A DNA stretch of 64,000 nucleotides from Deferribacter desulfuricans SSM1 (GTDB lineage: Bacteria; Chrysiogenota; Deferribacteres; Deferribacterales; Deferribacteraceae): NCBI RefSeq assembly GCF_000010985.1, contig NC_013939.1, forward strand, positions 773,501 to 837,500, in the 5' to 3' direction. A program made the position numbers and the translations under genes. The notes beneath the pieces were generated by a model. The model did not search any database and was not told where the DNA came from. It was given only the letters and a program-made list of their open reading frames with translations. This document shows positions 1 to 8,299 of this stretch, piece by piece. Each line of letters begins with the position of its first letter. Within the stretch, counting starts at the first letter, position 1.

Positions 1-1558
1 TGGTGCAAGCCTTGCTGGTAAAAGGGCGATGACTTGTATGAAGCATGTGGGTTTAAATGTTGCTGCTGATCCTTTGATGACGGCAAGTTATACCGGTGTA
101 AATGGTGGGCTTGCTGTTGTTGTAGCTGATGACCCAAACATGTATAGCTCACAAAATGAGCAAGATAGTAGAAATTATGCAAGATTTGCAAAAGTTCCTA
201 TGCTTGAGCCTTCAGATTCTCAAGAAGCAAAAGATTTTTTGATAAAAGCCTATGAGATTTCTGAAAAATTTTGCACACCTGTTTTGGTTAGAAGCTGTAC
301 AAGATTGTCTCACAGTAAAACAGTTGTTGCGCTTGGGGAAAGAGGGGAAGAAGTTGATTTTGGGCTAGAAAATAATATTCCAAAATGGGTGATGGTGCCT
401 GCCAACGCAAGAAACAGGCGCAAATTTGTAGAAGAAAGACTTGTAAAACTCGCAGAGTTTTCCAAAAGTTCTGATTTAAACAGAGTAGAGATAAATTCAC
501 CTAAAATTGGTATTATTTGTTCAGGTGTAGTTTATCAGTATGTAAAGGAAGCGATGCCTGATGCTTCTATTTTAAAGCTTGGTATGGTTTACCCTATAAG
601 TTTTGATATGGTTAGAGAGTTTGCATCAAAAGTAGAAAAACTTTATGTTGTGGAAGAGTTAGATAGATTTTTAGAGACAGAGATAAAAGCGCAAGGGATC
701 AAAGTAGAAAATTTAAATAGAGATGTATGTGGAGAGCTCTCTGTTGATAAAGTTAAAGAGCTATTTGGAATAAAAGAAGATATAAATGTTGAAAAACTTG
801 AATTGCCAAATAGACCACCAAATATGTGCCCAGGATGTTCGCACAGAGGGATGTTTTATGCAATTAGCAGATTAAAACTTTTTGCTGTTGGTGATATTGG
901 CTGTTATACTCTCGGTTTACTGCCACCTCTTAGTGCAATAAACAGCACTGTTTGTATGGGTGCTAGCGTATCTATGACTCATGGTATTGATAAGGCTTCA
1001 GATGGGAAGTTGGCGAAAAAGGCTGTTGCAGTAATTGGAGATTCTACATTTTTACATACAGGCGTAAACGGTTTGATGAATATTGTTTACAATAAAGGTT
1101 TTTCAACAGTAATTATTCTGGATAACAGGATTACTGGTATGACAGGTCATCAACCAAACCCTGCTACTGGTATTACTATCAAAGGTGAACCTGCGCCAAA
1201 AATAGATTTTGAAATATTAGCAAGAGCAATAGGTGTAAAGCATGTATATACAGTGGATCCTTTTGATATAAACCAGTGCTTAGAAGTATTAAAAAGAGAA
1301 GTGGAAAGAGAAGAGCCAAGCGTAATTATTACAAACAGACCATGTATTTTTGCAGATAGGACAGTTATTTCAAGCCCTTATTTTGTTGATACAGAAAAAT
1401 GTACGGGTTGTAAGGCCTGCACAAGAATAGGGTGTCCTGCTATATTGTGGGATGACAATGAAAAACAGGCTTTTATTGATGAGACTTTATGTACTGGATG
1501 TGGATTATGCCCAAGGGTATGTAGATTTGATGCTATTCATCAAAGAGGTGAGAAATGA
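1..1558 (+). CDS. iorA: Indolepyruvate:ferredoxin oxidoreductase subunit alpha (5'-truncated by window edge)
   Basis: Oxidatively decarboxylates aryl-pyruvates from aromatic amino-acid transamination to aryl-acetyl-CoA, passing electrons to ferredoxin; cytoplasmic. The frame is open from base 2, so the first ATG at 29 is internal and the true start lies upstream. About 518 residues are visible. In order they show the end of the pyrimidine-binding domain, a thiamine-diphosphate domain (CPGCSHRG, GDIGCYTLG, GDSTFLHTG) and a C-terminal 2x[4Fe-4S] ferredoxin module (CTGCKACTRIGCP and CTGCGLCPRVC). The C-terminal ferredoxin separates IorA from pyruvate or oxoglutarate enzymes. The stop overlaps the iorB start by 4 nt (ATGA), so the subunits are translationally coupled. 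Confidence 0.95.
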   Translation, partial: GASLAGKRAMTCMKHVGLNVAADPLMTASYTGVNGGLAVVVADDPNMYSSQNEQDSRNYARFAKVPMLEPSDSQEAKDFLIKAYEISEKFCTPVLVRSCTRLSHSKTVVALGERGEEVDFGLENNIPKWVMVPANARNRRKFVEERLVKLAEFSKSSDLNRVEINSPKIGIICSGVVYQYVKEAMPDASILKLGMVYPISFDMVREFASKVEKLYVVEELDRFLETEIKAQGIKVENLNRDVCGELSVDKVKELFGIKEDINVEKLELPNRPPNMCPGCSHRGMFYAISRLKLFAVGDIGCYTLGLLPPLSAINSTVCMGASVSMTHGIDKASDGKLAKKAVAVIGDSTFLHTGVNGLMNIVYNKGFSTVIILDNRITGMTGHQPNPATGITIKGEPAPKIDFEILARAIGVKHVYTVDPFDINQCLEVLKREVEREEPSVIITNRPCIFADRTVISSPYFVDTEKCTGCKACTRIGCPAILWDDNEKQAFIDETLCTGCGLCPRVCRFDAIHQRGEK

Positions 1559-2124
1559 AAGTTGATATTTTGATGGTTGGTGTTGGTGGACAGGGTATTG
1601 TTCTTGCAAGTGATATTGTATGTGATGTTGCACTTCTTGAAGGGTATGACGTAAAAAAGAGTGAGATACATGGGATGGCTCAAAGAGGGGGTAGTGTAGT
1701 ATCTCATGTGAGAATAGCTGATAAAGTTTATTCCCCTGTTATCCCTTTTGGTCAGGCTGATATTATCGTATCTTTTGAATATATGGAGTTTTTAAGGTAT
1801 TTAGAATATAAAAATGAAGATACAAAATTATTATTAAATACTAATAAAATCTATCCACCTTCAGTGGCTATGGCAGAGGCTGATTATCCTGAAGATACAG
1901 TTGAAAATTACAAAACAAAATTTGCCATTTTAGTGGAAAAAGATGGTTTAAAACTTGCTGAAAAAGCAGGAAATGTGAAAGCAGTGAGCACAGTTATGCT
2001 TGGGGCACTTGCTAAAATACTTGATTTTAAAAAAGAGAGCTGGTTAGAGGTAATAAAAGATAGAGTCCCTTCTAAAGTTGTAGATGTAAATATCAAGGCT
2101 TTTGAATTAGGGTATGCTGATTGA
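1555..2124 (+). CDS. iorB: Indolepyruvate:ferredoxin oxidoreductase subunit beta
   Basis: Gamma-type catalytic subunit of the Ior complex. The 189-residue length is normal for IorB. It begins with the family's GVGGQGIVLASDI motif and carries the SEIHGMAQRGGSV segment typical of this subunit, at about residues 40-52. It starts inside the iorA stop codon (ATGA overlap) and its own 3' end overlaps the following PHP gene by 11 nt, so the three genes form one transcript. Function follows from pairing with iorA; regulation is not visible because the promoter lies outside the window. Confidence 0.94.
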   Translation: MKVDILMVGVGGQGIVLASDIVCDVALLEGYDVKKSEIHGMAQRGGSVVSHVRIADKVYSPVIPFGQADIIVSFEYMEFLRYLEYKNEDTKLLLNTNKIYPPSVAMAEADYPEDTVENYKTKFAILVEKDGLKLAEKAGNVKAVSTVMLGALAKILDFKKESWLEVIKDRVPSKVVDVNIKAFELGYAD

Positions 2125-2974
2125 CTTGCATATCCATACAAATTTTAGCTCTGATGGTGAGTTTTCTCCTTTAGAAATTTATAAAGAGATTAAAAAAAGA
2201 GGGGTTTCCCTCTTTTCTATTACCGATCACAACAGTATTGATGGTGTATTAGATCTTTATTCAAAAGTTGATATTGCTGATAATATTTCTTTTATCCCTG
2301 GTGTAGAATTTTCCTGTAAATTTAAAGGGGAAGAGATACATCTTTTAGTTTATAACTTTCCTTTAAATGATGAAAGAGTAACTTATCTAATAGACAAGTT
2401 TAAAGAATTAAAGATTGAGCAGGCAGTAAAAAGGGTTTATAAGCTAAAAGAGTTGGGTTTTAAAGTTGATGTTGAAGAAGTTTTAAAAGAATCTAACGAA
2501 AAAGGGATTAGTGGTGTAACATTTCTCAATGTTTTAAAAAAATATCCAGAAAATAGAGAAAAGCTGTTTGACTATTTAGAAGGGGATAAATCAGATTCAC
2601 CATATACAAATTTTTATTTTGATTTTTTTAGAAAGGGTGGTTATGCCTATGTGGATGCAGATTTGCTTGATTATATTGAAACGGTAAATCTACTAAAAGA
2701 TGAAGTTTTAGTTATTGCTCATCCAGGGCTTTATCCTAAAAGTATGATAAAAGATTTAATTATAGATGGTATAAAGGGGGTGGAGGTTTATAGCTCTTAT
2801 CACAATGATAAGTTTCAAAATGAGTTTCTTTTGTTTGCAGAAGAAAATAATCTTGTTGCAACAATTGGTAGTGATTTCCACGGTCCGAATATAAAGCCTG
2901 ATGTTGATTTTATCAATTTTGAATTAGAAACCAACAAACAACAAAAAATAAAAAACTTATTAAAGATATTGTAA
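2114..2974 (+). CDS. PHP-domain metal-dependent phosphoesterase
   Basis: A 286-residue cytoplasmic protein of the PHP superfamily (3',5'-nucleoside bisphosphate phosphatase/YciV-like group). The N-terminus has the metal-binding motif DLHIHTNFSSDG, followed by FSITDHNSIDG near residues 35-46, IAHPGLYP at about 200 and a terminal GSDFHG, the usual His/Asp ligands in order. The closest family members dephosphorylate pAp-like nucleotides or 5'-phosphorylated nucleic acids, but the substrate cannot be read from sequence. The start overlaps iorB by 11 nt, so it is co-transcribed, yet no functional link to Ior is obvious. Confidence 0.85.
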   Translation: MLIDLHIHTNFSSDGEFSPLEIYKEIKKRGVSLFSITDHNSIDGVLDLYSKVDIADNISFIPGVEFSCKFKGEEIHLLVYNFPLNDERVTYLIDKFKELKIEQAVKRVYKLKELGFKVDVEEVLKESNEKGISGVTFLNVLKKYPENREKLFDYLEGDKSDSPYTNFYFDFFRKGGYAYVDADLLDYIETVNLLKDEVLVIAHPGLYPKSMIKDLIIDGIKGVEVYSSYHNDKFQNEFLLFAEENNLVATIGSDFHGPNIKPDVDFINFELETNKQQKIKNLLKIL

Positions 2975-3063
2975 AAAGATTAAACTTTCAAACGATTGAA
3001 GATAAAACATAGGTTGAATATTTTGATTAATTGTTGTATTATAAATAATCTGGTAAATAAAAA

Positions 3064-5364
3064 ATGTGCCCAAAGGAAAAATCTATTTTTGGAAAATATA
3101 GAAGATATTTTGATGCAATCAATGATGCCGTTTTAATAATAGATAAAAACTATAATATTAATGATGCCAATATCAAAACTGAAGAACTTCTTGGCATTAA
3201 AATTAAAGATATTTTAGGAGAAAAGTGTTTTGTAGTTTTAAATGTTGGTTTTTGCCCTGGAGAGAAATGCCCATTACCTAAATGTAAATTAAATAAGAAA
3301 AGAAGTGCTTTTGAAACTAAGATTAATGGTAGATTTTATAAGGTGATTGTTGATCCTGTTTTTGATGATGATGGTAATTTTGATGGTTCAGTCCATATTA
3401 TCATGGATGTGACGGCTAATAAAGCTAAAGAGTTGCATCTAAGCCAGCAATTAGCAATTAATAATGAAATATTGGAAAATGCTCTTGTGTGGATTGATAT
3501 TCTTGATAAAGAAGGGAATGTGGTACTGTGGAATAAAGCTGCTGAAAGGATTTCTGGGTATAGCTCAGAGGAGGTAATAGGTAATCCTAAAATTTGGGAG
3601 TGGCTTTATCCAGATGAAAATTATAGAAATGAAATTTTTCAAAAAGCAAAAGAGATACTTGAAGGGAAACTGAATGTCATTGATTTTGTTACAAAGATAA
3701 GAACCAAATCTGGTGAAGCAAGATATATCTCTTGGTATTCAAATAAACTGTATGATGTGGAAGATAATTTTTATGGCAGTTTAGCAATTGGTATTGATGT
3801 CACTGATAAAGTAAAAGCTGAGGAGAAACTCAGAAAGAGTGAAGAGAAATTTAGAGTGGCGTTTTATACTAGTCCAGATGCTGTTAATATAAACAGATTG
3901 GAAGATGGTTTATATGTTTCTTTAAACAAAGGTTTTACTGATATTACTGGATATACCGAAGAAGAGGTGATAGGTAAGACAAGCAAGGAACTAAATATCT
4001 GGTATGATTATAAGGATAGAGAATATTTAACAAAACAACTTAAAGAAAATGGAATTGTAAGAAATTATGAGTCAAGGTTTAGAATTAAAGATGGATCTAT
4101 TAAATATGGTTTAATGTCAGCATGTATTATAGAGATTAGTGGTGAAAAATATATTTTAAGCATTACAAGAGACATAACTGATTATAAAAAAGCTATTGAA
4201 GAAAAAGAGAAATTACAACAACAATTATTTCAAGCACAAAGATTAGAGTCAATAGGACGTCTTGCTGGTGGTATTGCCCACGATTTCAATAATATGTTGA
4301 GTATTATTTATAGCTACATACAACTTGCACAGATGCATCTTGACGAAAAAAGCCAAGTTTATAGTTATATAAATGAAATTTTTAGGGCTTCTGAAAGAGC
4401 TACAGATCTAGTAAAACAGCTTCTAGCTTTCGCAAGAAAGATGCCAGCTCAGCCAAAAATTATAAATGTAAATGAAATTATTTTTAATATGCTGAAAATG
4501 TTAAAGAGGGTAATACCAGAATCAATTGAATTGAAATTTGAGCCAGTAGATAATAATTGTTTTGTTAAAATAGATGAAGTTCAATTAGAGCAAATTATAA
4601 CAAATTTGTGTGTAAATGCAAAGGATGCTATAAAAGATAAGGGTAGAATTATAATTCAAACACAAAAATATATTGTAGAAGAGGAAGCTAAATCGCTCGT
4701 TGAATTAATTCCAGGAAAATATGTTTTAATATCAATTTCAGATACAGGTGAAGGGATAGAAAAGGAGCATTTGAGCAAAATTTTTGAGCCTTTCTTTACT
4801 ACAAAGGAGCTTGGAAAAGGGACGGGGCTTGGTCTTGCAACTGTTTATGGAATAGTAAAACAAAATAATGGTTTTATTAATGTTTACAGTGAAAAAGGGG
4901 TCGGTACTACATTTAAGATATATTTTCCATTGATAGAGGAAACTAAAGTTAAAAAGTCGGTTGATATGGGCAATAAAGGGTTAATCTATGCCAAAAATAA
5001 TGAAACTATTTTGGTGGTAGAAGATGAAGATTATCTTTTAGATGCTATAAAAATGCAATTAGAAAGTTTGGGATATAGAGTGATCGCTTTTAATAATCCA
5101 GAAAAAGCCTTAGAAAATATAGTAGAGAAAAAAATAGATTTTGATTTGATTATTACGGATGTGATTATGCCAAAAATGAGTGGGAAAGAGTTTTTTGATA
5201 AGGTAAAAGAGGTTATTCATGAGCCAAAAGTAATTTTTTGCTCTGGCTATCCTGAAAGTATAATCTCTGCTGAAGGGATAATCGGTGAGAATATAGAATT
5301 TATCCAAAAACCCTATCATATAGAGGATTTAGCCAAAAAAATCAGACGACTCTTAGACAGTTAA
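3064..5364 (+). CDS. Multi-PAS hybrid histidine kinase with C-terminal receiver
   Basis: A 766-residue cytoplasmic sensor with no transmembrane segment. The first PAS (about residues 15-115) carries four cysteines, C55, C64, C69 and C74, in the C-x8-C-x4-C-x4-C arrangement often seen in PAS domains that may hold a metal or respond to redox. Two more PAS domains follow (about 130-250 and 260-375). Then come a HisKA dimerisation helix with GGIAHDFNNML (phospho-His), a HATPase domain (NLCVNAKDA, DTGEGI, GTGLGLATVYG) and a receiver domain (VVEDED, phospho-Asp in ITDVIMPKMSG, terminal QKPY). It stands alone with no output regulator beside it, so its target is unknown. The start has no good ribosome binding site; ATG 3064 is the first in frame. 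Confidence 0.9.
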   Translation: MCPKEKSIFGKYRRYFDAINDAVLIIDKNYNINDANIKTEELLGIKIKDILGEKCFVVLNVGFCPGEKCPLPKCKLNKKRSAFETKINGRFYKVIVDPVFDDDGNFDGSVHIIMDVTANKAKELHLSQQLAINNEILENALVWIDILDKEGNVVLWNKAAERISGYSSEEVIGNPKIWEWLYPDENYRNEIFQKAKEILEGKLNVIDFVTKIRTKSGEARYISWYSNKLYDVEDNFYGSLAIGIDVTDKVKAEEKLRKSEEKFRVAFYTSPDAVNINRLEDGLYVSLNKGFTDITGYTEEEVIGKTSKELNIWYDYKDREYLTKQLKENGIVRNYESRFRIKDGSIKYGLMSACIIEISGEKYILSITRDITDYKKAIEEKEKLQQQLFQAQRLESIGRLAGGIAHDFNNMLSIIYSYIQLAQMHLDEKSQVYSYINEIFRASERATDLVKQLLAFARKMPAQPKIINVNEIIFNMLKMLKRVIPESIELKFEPVDNNCFVKIDEVQLEQIITNLCVNAKDAIKDKGRIIIQTQKYIVEEEAKSLVELIPGKYVLISISDTGEGIEKEHLSKIFEPFFTTKELGKGTGLGLATVYGIVKQNNGFINVYSEKGVGTTFKIYFPLIEETKVKKSVDMGNKGLIYAKNNETILVVEDEDYLLDAIKMQLESLGYRVIAFNNPEKALENIVEKKIDFDLIITDVIMPKMSGKEFFDKVKEVIHEPKVIFCSGYPESIISAEGIIGENIEFIQKPYHIEDLAKKIRRLLDS

Positions 5365-5423
5365 AATTATAAATTAAATAAGTATACAAGAGATTTACAG
5401 AATAAGATGATATGTTTTTTAAC

Positions 5424-5500
5424 TGGATTGCTTCGCTAACGCTCGCAACGACGGCATTCTGTGGTCAACGATGCAGGGAATGTTGCCGAATCAATCTCAT
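5424..5500. repeat. Degenerate copy of the ATTGCGAG...CGAAGCAAT inverted repeat
   Basis: The left arm GATTGCTTCGCTAACGCTCG is followed by a decayed right arm ending GCCGAATCAATCT. It is the same repeat family as the elements at 22.1, 28.6 and 39.0 kb, but mutated between the arms. It lies in the 183-bp gap between convergent genes, and no terminator T-tract accompanies it. Confidence 0.65.
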
Positions 5501-5547
5501 AATTATATTAATTATCAATATGTTATTCTATTGAGCAACTTCCACAT

Positions 5548-6858
5548 TTAAATATTAAATTGCTTTTCTAACATAATATTTAGAATTGTTCTATCAGTAT
5601 CAATCATACCTTCTTTGCTAATTTTACCCATACTCTTGATAGTGTCCTCAGTAGTGGATCCTATAATCCCATCTGATGATTGAGCAATTATCCCTTGTAG
5701 TGATAAAAGTGCAGATCTTACAGCTGAGCCACCGGCTGTTGCAAGTTTCAACGCACATCCAGCTTTTGCACCATCACAAATTACACCTGCAAGATCCTGA
5801 ACTACATTTTTTATAGCTCCACCTATATGTTTTTGATTACCACCTAAGAGATATGCTATCCCTGCAGCTGCTCCTGCACCTGCTGCAATTGAACAACCAC
5901 ATACTGCAGAGAGTCTACCTGTAAATGATTTTATATAAGCAGTTACAATATGACTCAAGGCAATAGCTTTATAAACTTCTTTATCGCTAACTTGCACATA
6001 ATTTTTTACAATCCAAATAGGTAATATTGCAGTAAGACCATGGTTGCCACTGCCTGCAGAACTCATAGCCGGAAGACTTACTCCTGACATTCGTGCATCA
6101 GCAGCAGCAGATGTGTATATTCTAGCATCTGTTTCCATATCTCTCGTAATAAGTTTTTGTCTGACCATCCTATCAATAGCTAGTCCTACTCCAAGGCCAG
6201 GGCCGTGTTTTAACCCGTATTCAGCCAATGCCATATTTGTATCAACACCTTCTTTAATAAATACAAAATCCTCATCATCTAAATCATCAAGCATATCTAT
6301 TAAATTATCTAAACTTAAAGATGAAAGCCATTTTTCCATTTCTGCTATAGATTCTTTATTCTTTTTTACTTCAGTAAGTAAGTAGTCATTAATGATTCTT
6401 TCACCATTTTTATAAAGTGCAGTGATGTTATTATGATAATTTTCAATAATAGCCTGGCTATTTTCTCTGTCTGTAATAATTTTTGTGTCAATATAAATTC
6501 CTTTTTTTTCATTTAGTATATTTATTTCTATTATACTTTTTTTCACTAAATTTTCTGCTTCACTTAAAATATTTTCATTGGCTAGTGATAAAATTTCTAA
6601 CTTTAATTCAGGCTTTTTAATAATAATACCGAGAGCAATGGCAAGATGTAGGCCACTTTTTCCATTTGTCCCTGGAATAGCTACAGCTAGAGCATTCTTA
6701 TATAAATTTGGGTCTAATCCAACCTTTATTGATTTAATATTTGATGTATCTGACAATAAGCTTGCCGCAGCTGCCGAGCAAAGGGCTAAAGCAACTGGTT
6801 CAGTACAACCTAAAGCTGGAGCAACTTCCATTCTTAGTATTTCTTTAACTGTGTACAT
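5548..6858 (-). CDS. UPF0597/CdsB-type Fe-S L-cysteine desulfidase or serine dehydratase-like protein
   Basis: A 436-residue cytoplasmic enzyme, the exact length usual for the YhaM/UPF0597 family. Members catalyse oxygen-sensitive, PLP-independent deamination of L-cysteine (to pyruvate, sulfide and ammonia) or L-serine. Conserved cysteines are in place: GCTEP at residue 18, CGCSIAAGAG in the C-terminal half, and the paired C-x6-C in CDGAKAGC that ligates the [4Fe-4S] cluster in the Methanocaldococcus enzyme. The start chosen is the ATG at 6858, 9 codons inside a longer open frame, because AAAGGAGG lies directly before it. Cysteine versus serine as substrate is unresolved. Confidence 0.85.
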   Translation of the reverse strand: MYTVKEILRMEVAPALGCTEPVALALCSAAAASLLSDTSNIKSIKVGLDPNLYKNALAVAIPGTNGKSGLHLAIALGIIIKKPELKLEILSLANENILSEAENLVKKSIIEINILNEKKGIYIDTKIITDRENSQAIIENYHNNITALYKNGERIINDYLLTEVKKNKESIAEMEKWLSSLSLDNLIDMLDDLDDEDFVFIKEGVDTNMALAEYGLKHGPGLGVGLAIDRMVRQKLITRDMETDARIYTSAAADARMSGVSLPAMSSAGSGNHGLTAILPIWIVKNYVQVSDKEVYKAIALSHIVTAYIKSFTGRLSAVCGCSIAAGAGAAAGIAYLLGGNQKHIGGAIKNVVQDLAGVICDGAKAGCALKLATAGGSAVRSALLSLQGIIAQSSDGIIGSTTEDTIKSMGKISKEGMIDTDRTILNIMLEKQFNI

Positions 6859-6880
6859 GTAGCCTCCTTTAAAGAAGTAC

Positions 6881-6908
6881 ATTATATTAGAAATAAATAT
6901 ATTTTCAA
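6881..6908 (-). promoter_or_regulatory. Sigma-70-type promoter of the cysteine desulfidase-like gene
   Basis: On the minus strand, TTGAAA (6903-6908) and TATAAT (6881-6886) are separated by 16 bp. This places the transcript start about 16 nt before ATG 6858. The rest of the 6859-7195 gap is AT-rich with no convincing gene; a patch around 7097-7145 is richer in G+C than its surroundings and is unexplained. Confidence 0.6.
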
Positions 6909-7195
6909 ATATAAATTCAGTAATATTGAATATTGACTTTTTGAAGCTTGGAAAATTTATTATTTAAGTTGTGGAAATTAACAGTAAAAATTTAACTTTT
7001 TAATATTGTTTTATAAGTACTTATAATAGTTATATTTTTCAGTTTCTGAACAAATTAAATAAATTATGAATAAATTAGTGAAATATTTTTTCTTCAGGCG
7101 ATAGTGTGTCGGATTAGTCCCGTCAAAATCACCGTCAGTCTTTTTTGTTAATTTTCTGTTAGGCTTTGTAAGTGATTTATAGATAGAAAAAACGA

Positions 7196-7271
<76 letters not shown>

Positions 7272-7337
7272 TCATCCATCAAAAGCAGGGTGTTTTTACA
7301 AAAATTATTTAACAAAGTCAAGCACTTTTTTAAAAAA

Positions 7338-8123
7338 TTATCCTTGCCAGCCTAATCGTTTGGAAATTTCTCTAGCATATTTTTTAGCTGTAGGATAAAT
7401 CTCATCAAATATTTTTTCATCTGTCATTCTGCATGCTGGACCTGTAACACTTAAAGCAGCAACAGGTACACCTAAATAGTCTTTTATTGGGACAGCTATG
7501 CACCTGACTCTTTCTTCGAACTCTTCGTTATCGAGTGCATAATCGTTTGCTAATACCTCTTTTAGGTGTTTTTTCAATTCAGGCAAAGATGTGATAGTGT
7601 TGTTAGTATATCTTTTTAGTCTTGCACCCATATACATGCTATTGATTTCTTCTTCTGACGCATAAGCAAGTTGTATTTTTCCAATAGCTGTACAATAAGC
7701 AGGAACATCTTTTCCAACCCTTGATACAACTCTAACATTTTGATTTGCTTCAACCATATCTAAATAAACCACAAACCCTTTTCTTAAAATTCCTATATAA
7801 ATTGATTCATTAACTTCAGCTACAATCTTTTCCATAAAAGGTCTTGCAAGTTTTAATATATTTAATTTATTGATAAACTGTTGTCCAAGGTTGAAAATTT
7901 CTATACCTAATCTGTAGTTTTCTGTTTCAGGGTTTTGCTCGATATAACCTCTTGACTCAAGTGTTGCAAGAAGCCTAAAAACATTGTTTTTATGTAAGCC
8001 AAGTGCTTTGCTGAGCTCTGTTACTCCAAACTCATCTTTATTTTCACTGGTTCTAAATACTTCAAATAGTTGTAGCGCGTGTAAAACTGATTGAACAAGT
8101 TTTACATTTGATTTGTAAGTCAC
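7338..8123 (-). CDS. IclR-family transcriptional regulator
   Basis: A 261-residue DNA-binding protein. Residues about 8-70 form the winged helix-turn-helix (GVTELSKALGLHKNNVFRLL), and residues about 80-255 form the IclR effector domain (VNESIYIG, GKIQLAY, ERVRCIAVPI, AALSVTGPA). It starts with GTG at 8123, positioned just after AGAGGTGAG. The gene stands alone between tRNA-Phe and the metal-ATPase operon, so its target is not evident. IclR regulators in anaerobes often control aromatic or organic-acid catabolism, but nothing in the neighbourhood confirms that here. Confidence 0.92.
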   Translation of the reverse strand: MTYKSNVKLVQSVLHALQLFEVFRTSENKDEFGVTELSKALGLHKNNVFRLLATLESRGYIEQNPETENYRLGIEIFNLGQQFINKLNILKLARPFMEKIVAEVNESIYIGILRKGFVVYLDMVEANQNVRVVSRVGKDVPAYCTAIGKIQLAYASEEEINSMYMGARLKRYTNNTITSLPELKKHLKEVLANDYALDNEEFEERVRCIAVPIKDYLGVPVAALSVTGPACRMTDEKIFDEIYPTAKKYAREISKRLGWQG

Positions 8124-8152
8124 ATCTCACCTCTCATTAATATTTCTAATAA

Positions 8153-8181
8153 AATATAACACTGTTTAATTGAAAAATCAA
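8153..8181 (-). promoter_or_regulatory. Sigma-70-type promoter of the iclR-like gene
   Basis: On the minus strand TTGATT (8176-8181) and TATATT (8153-8158) are 17 bp apart. Transcription would start near 8146, about 23 nt before the GTG start. The surrounding 8124-8299 gap holds no other recognisable element. Confidence 0.55.
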
Positions 8182-8299
8182 CTAAACATATAAATAAAAT
8201 TAAATATGACAGTTAATTTATTTAACAAAATATATGTTGTCAATTTTTATTTTCTGTTAAAAAGCAAATAATCAACTTTTTAATTCTCTTGTTCTAAAA

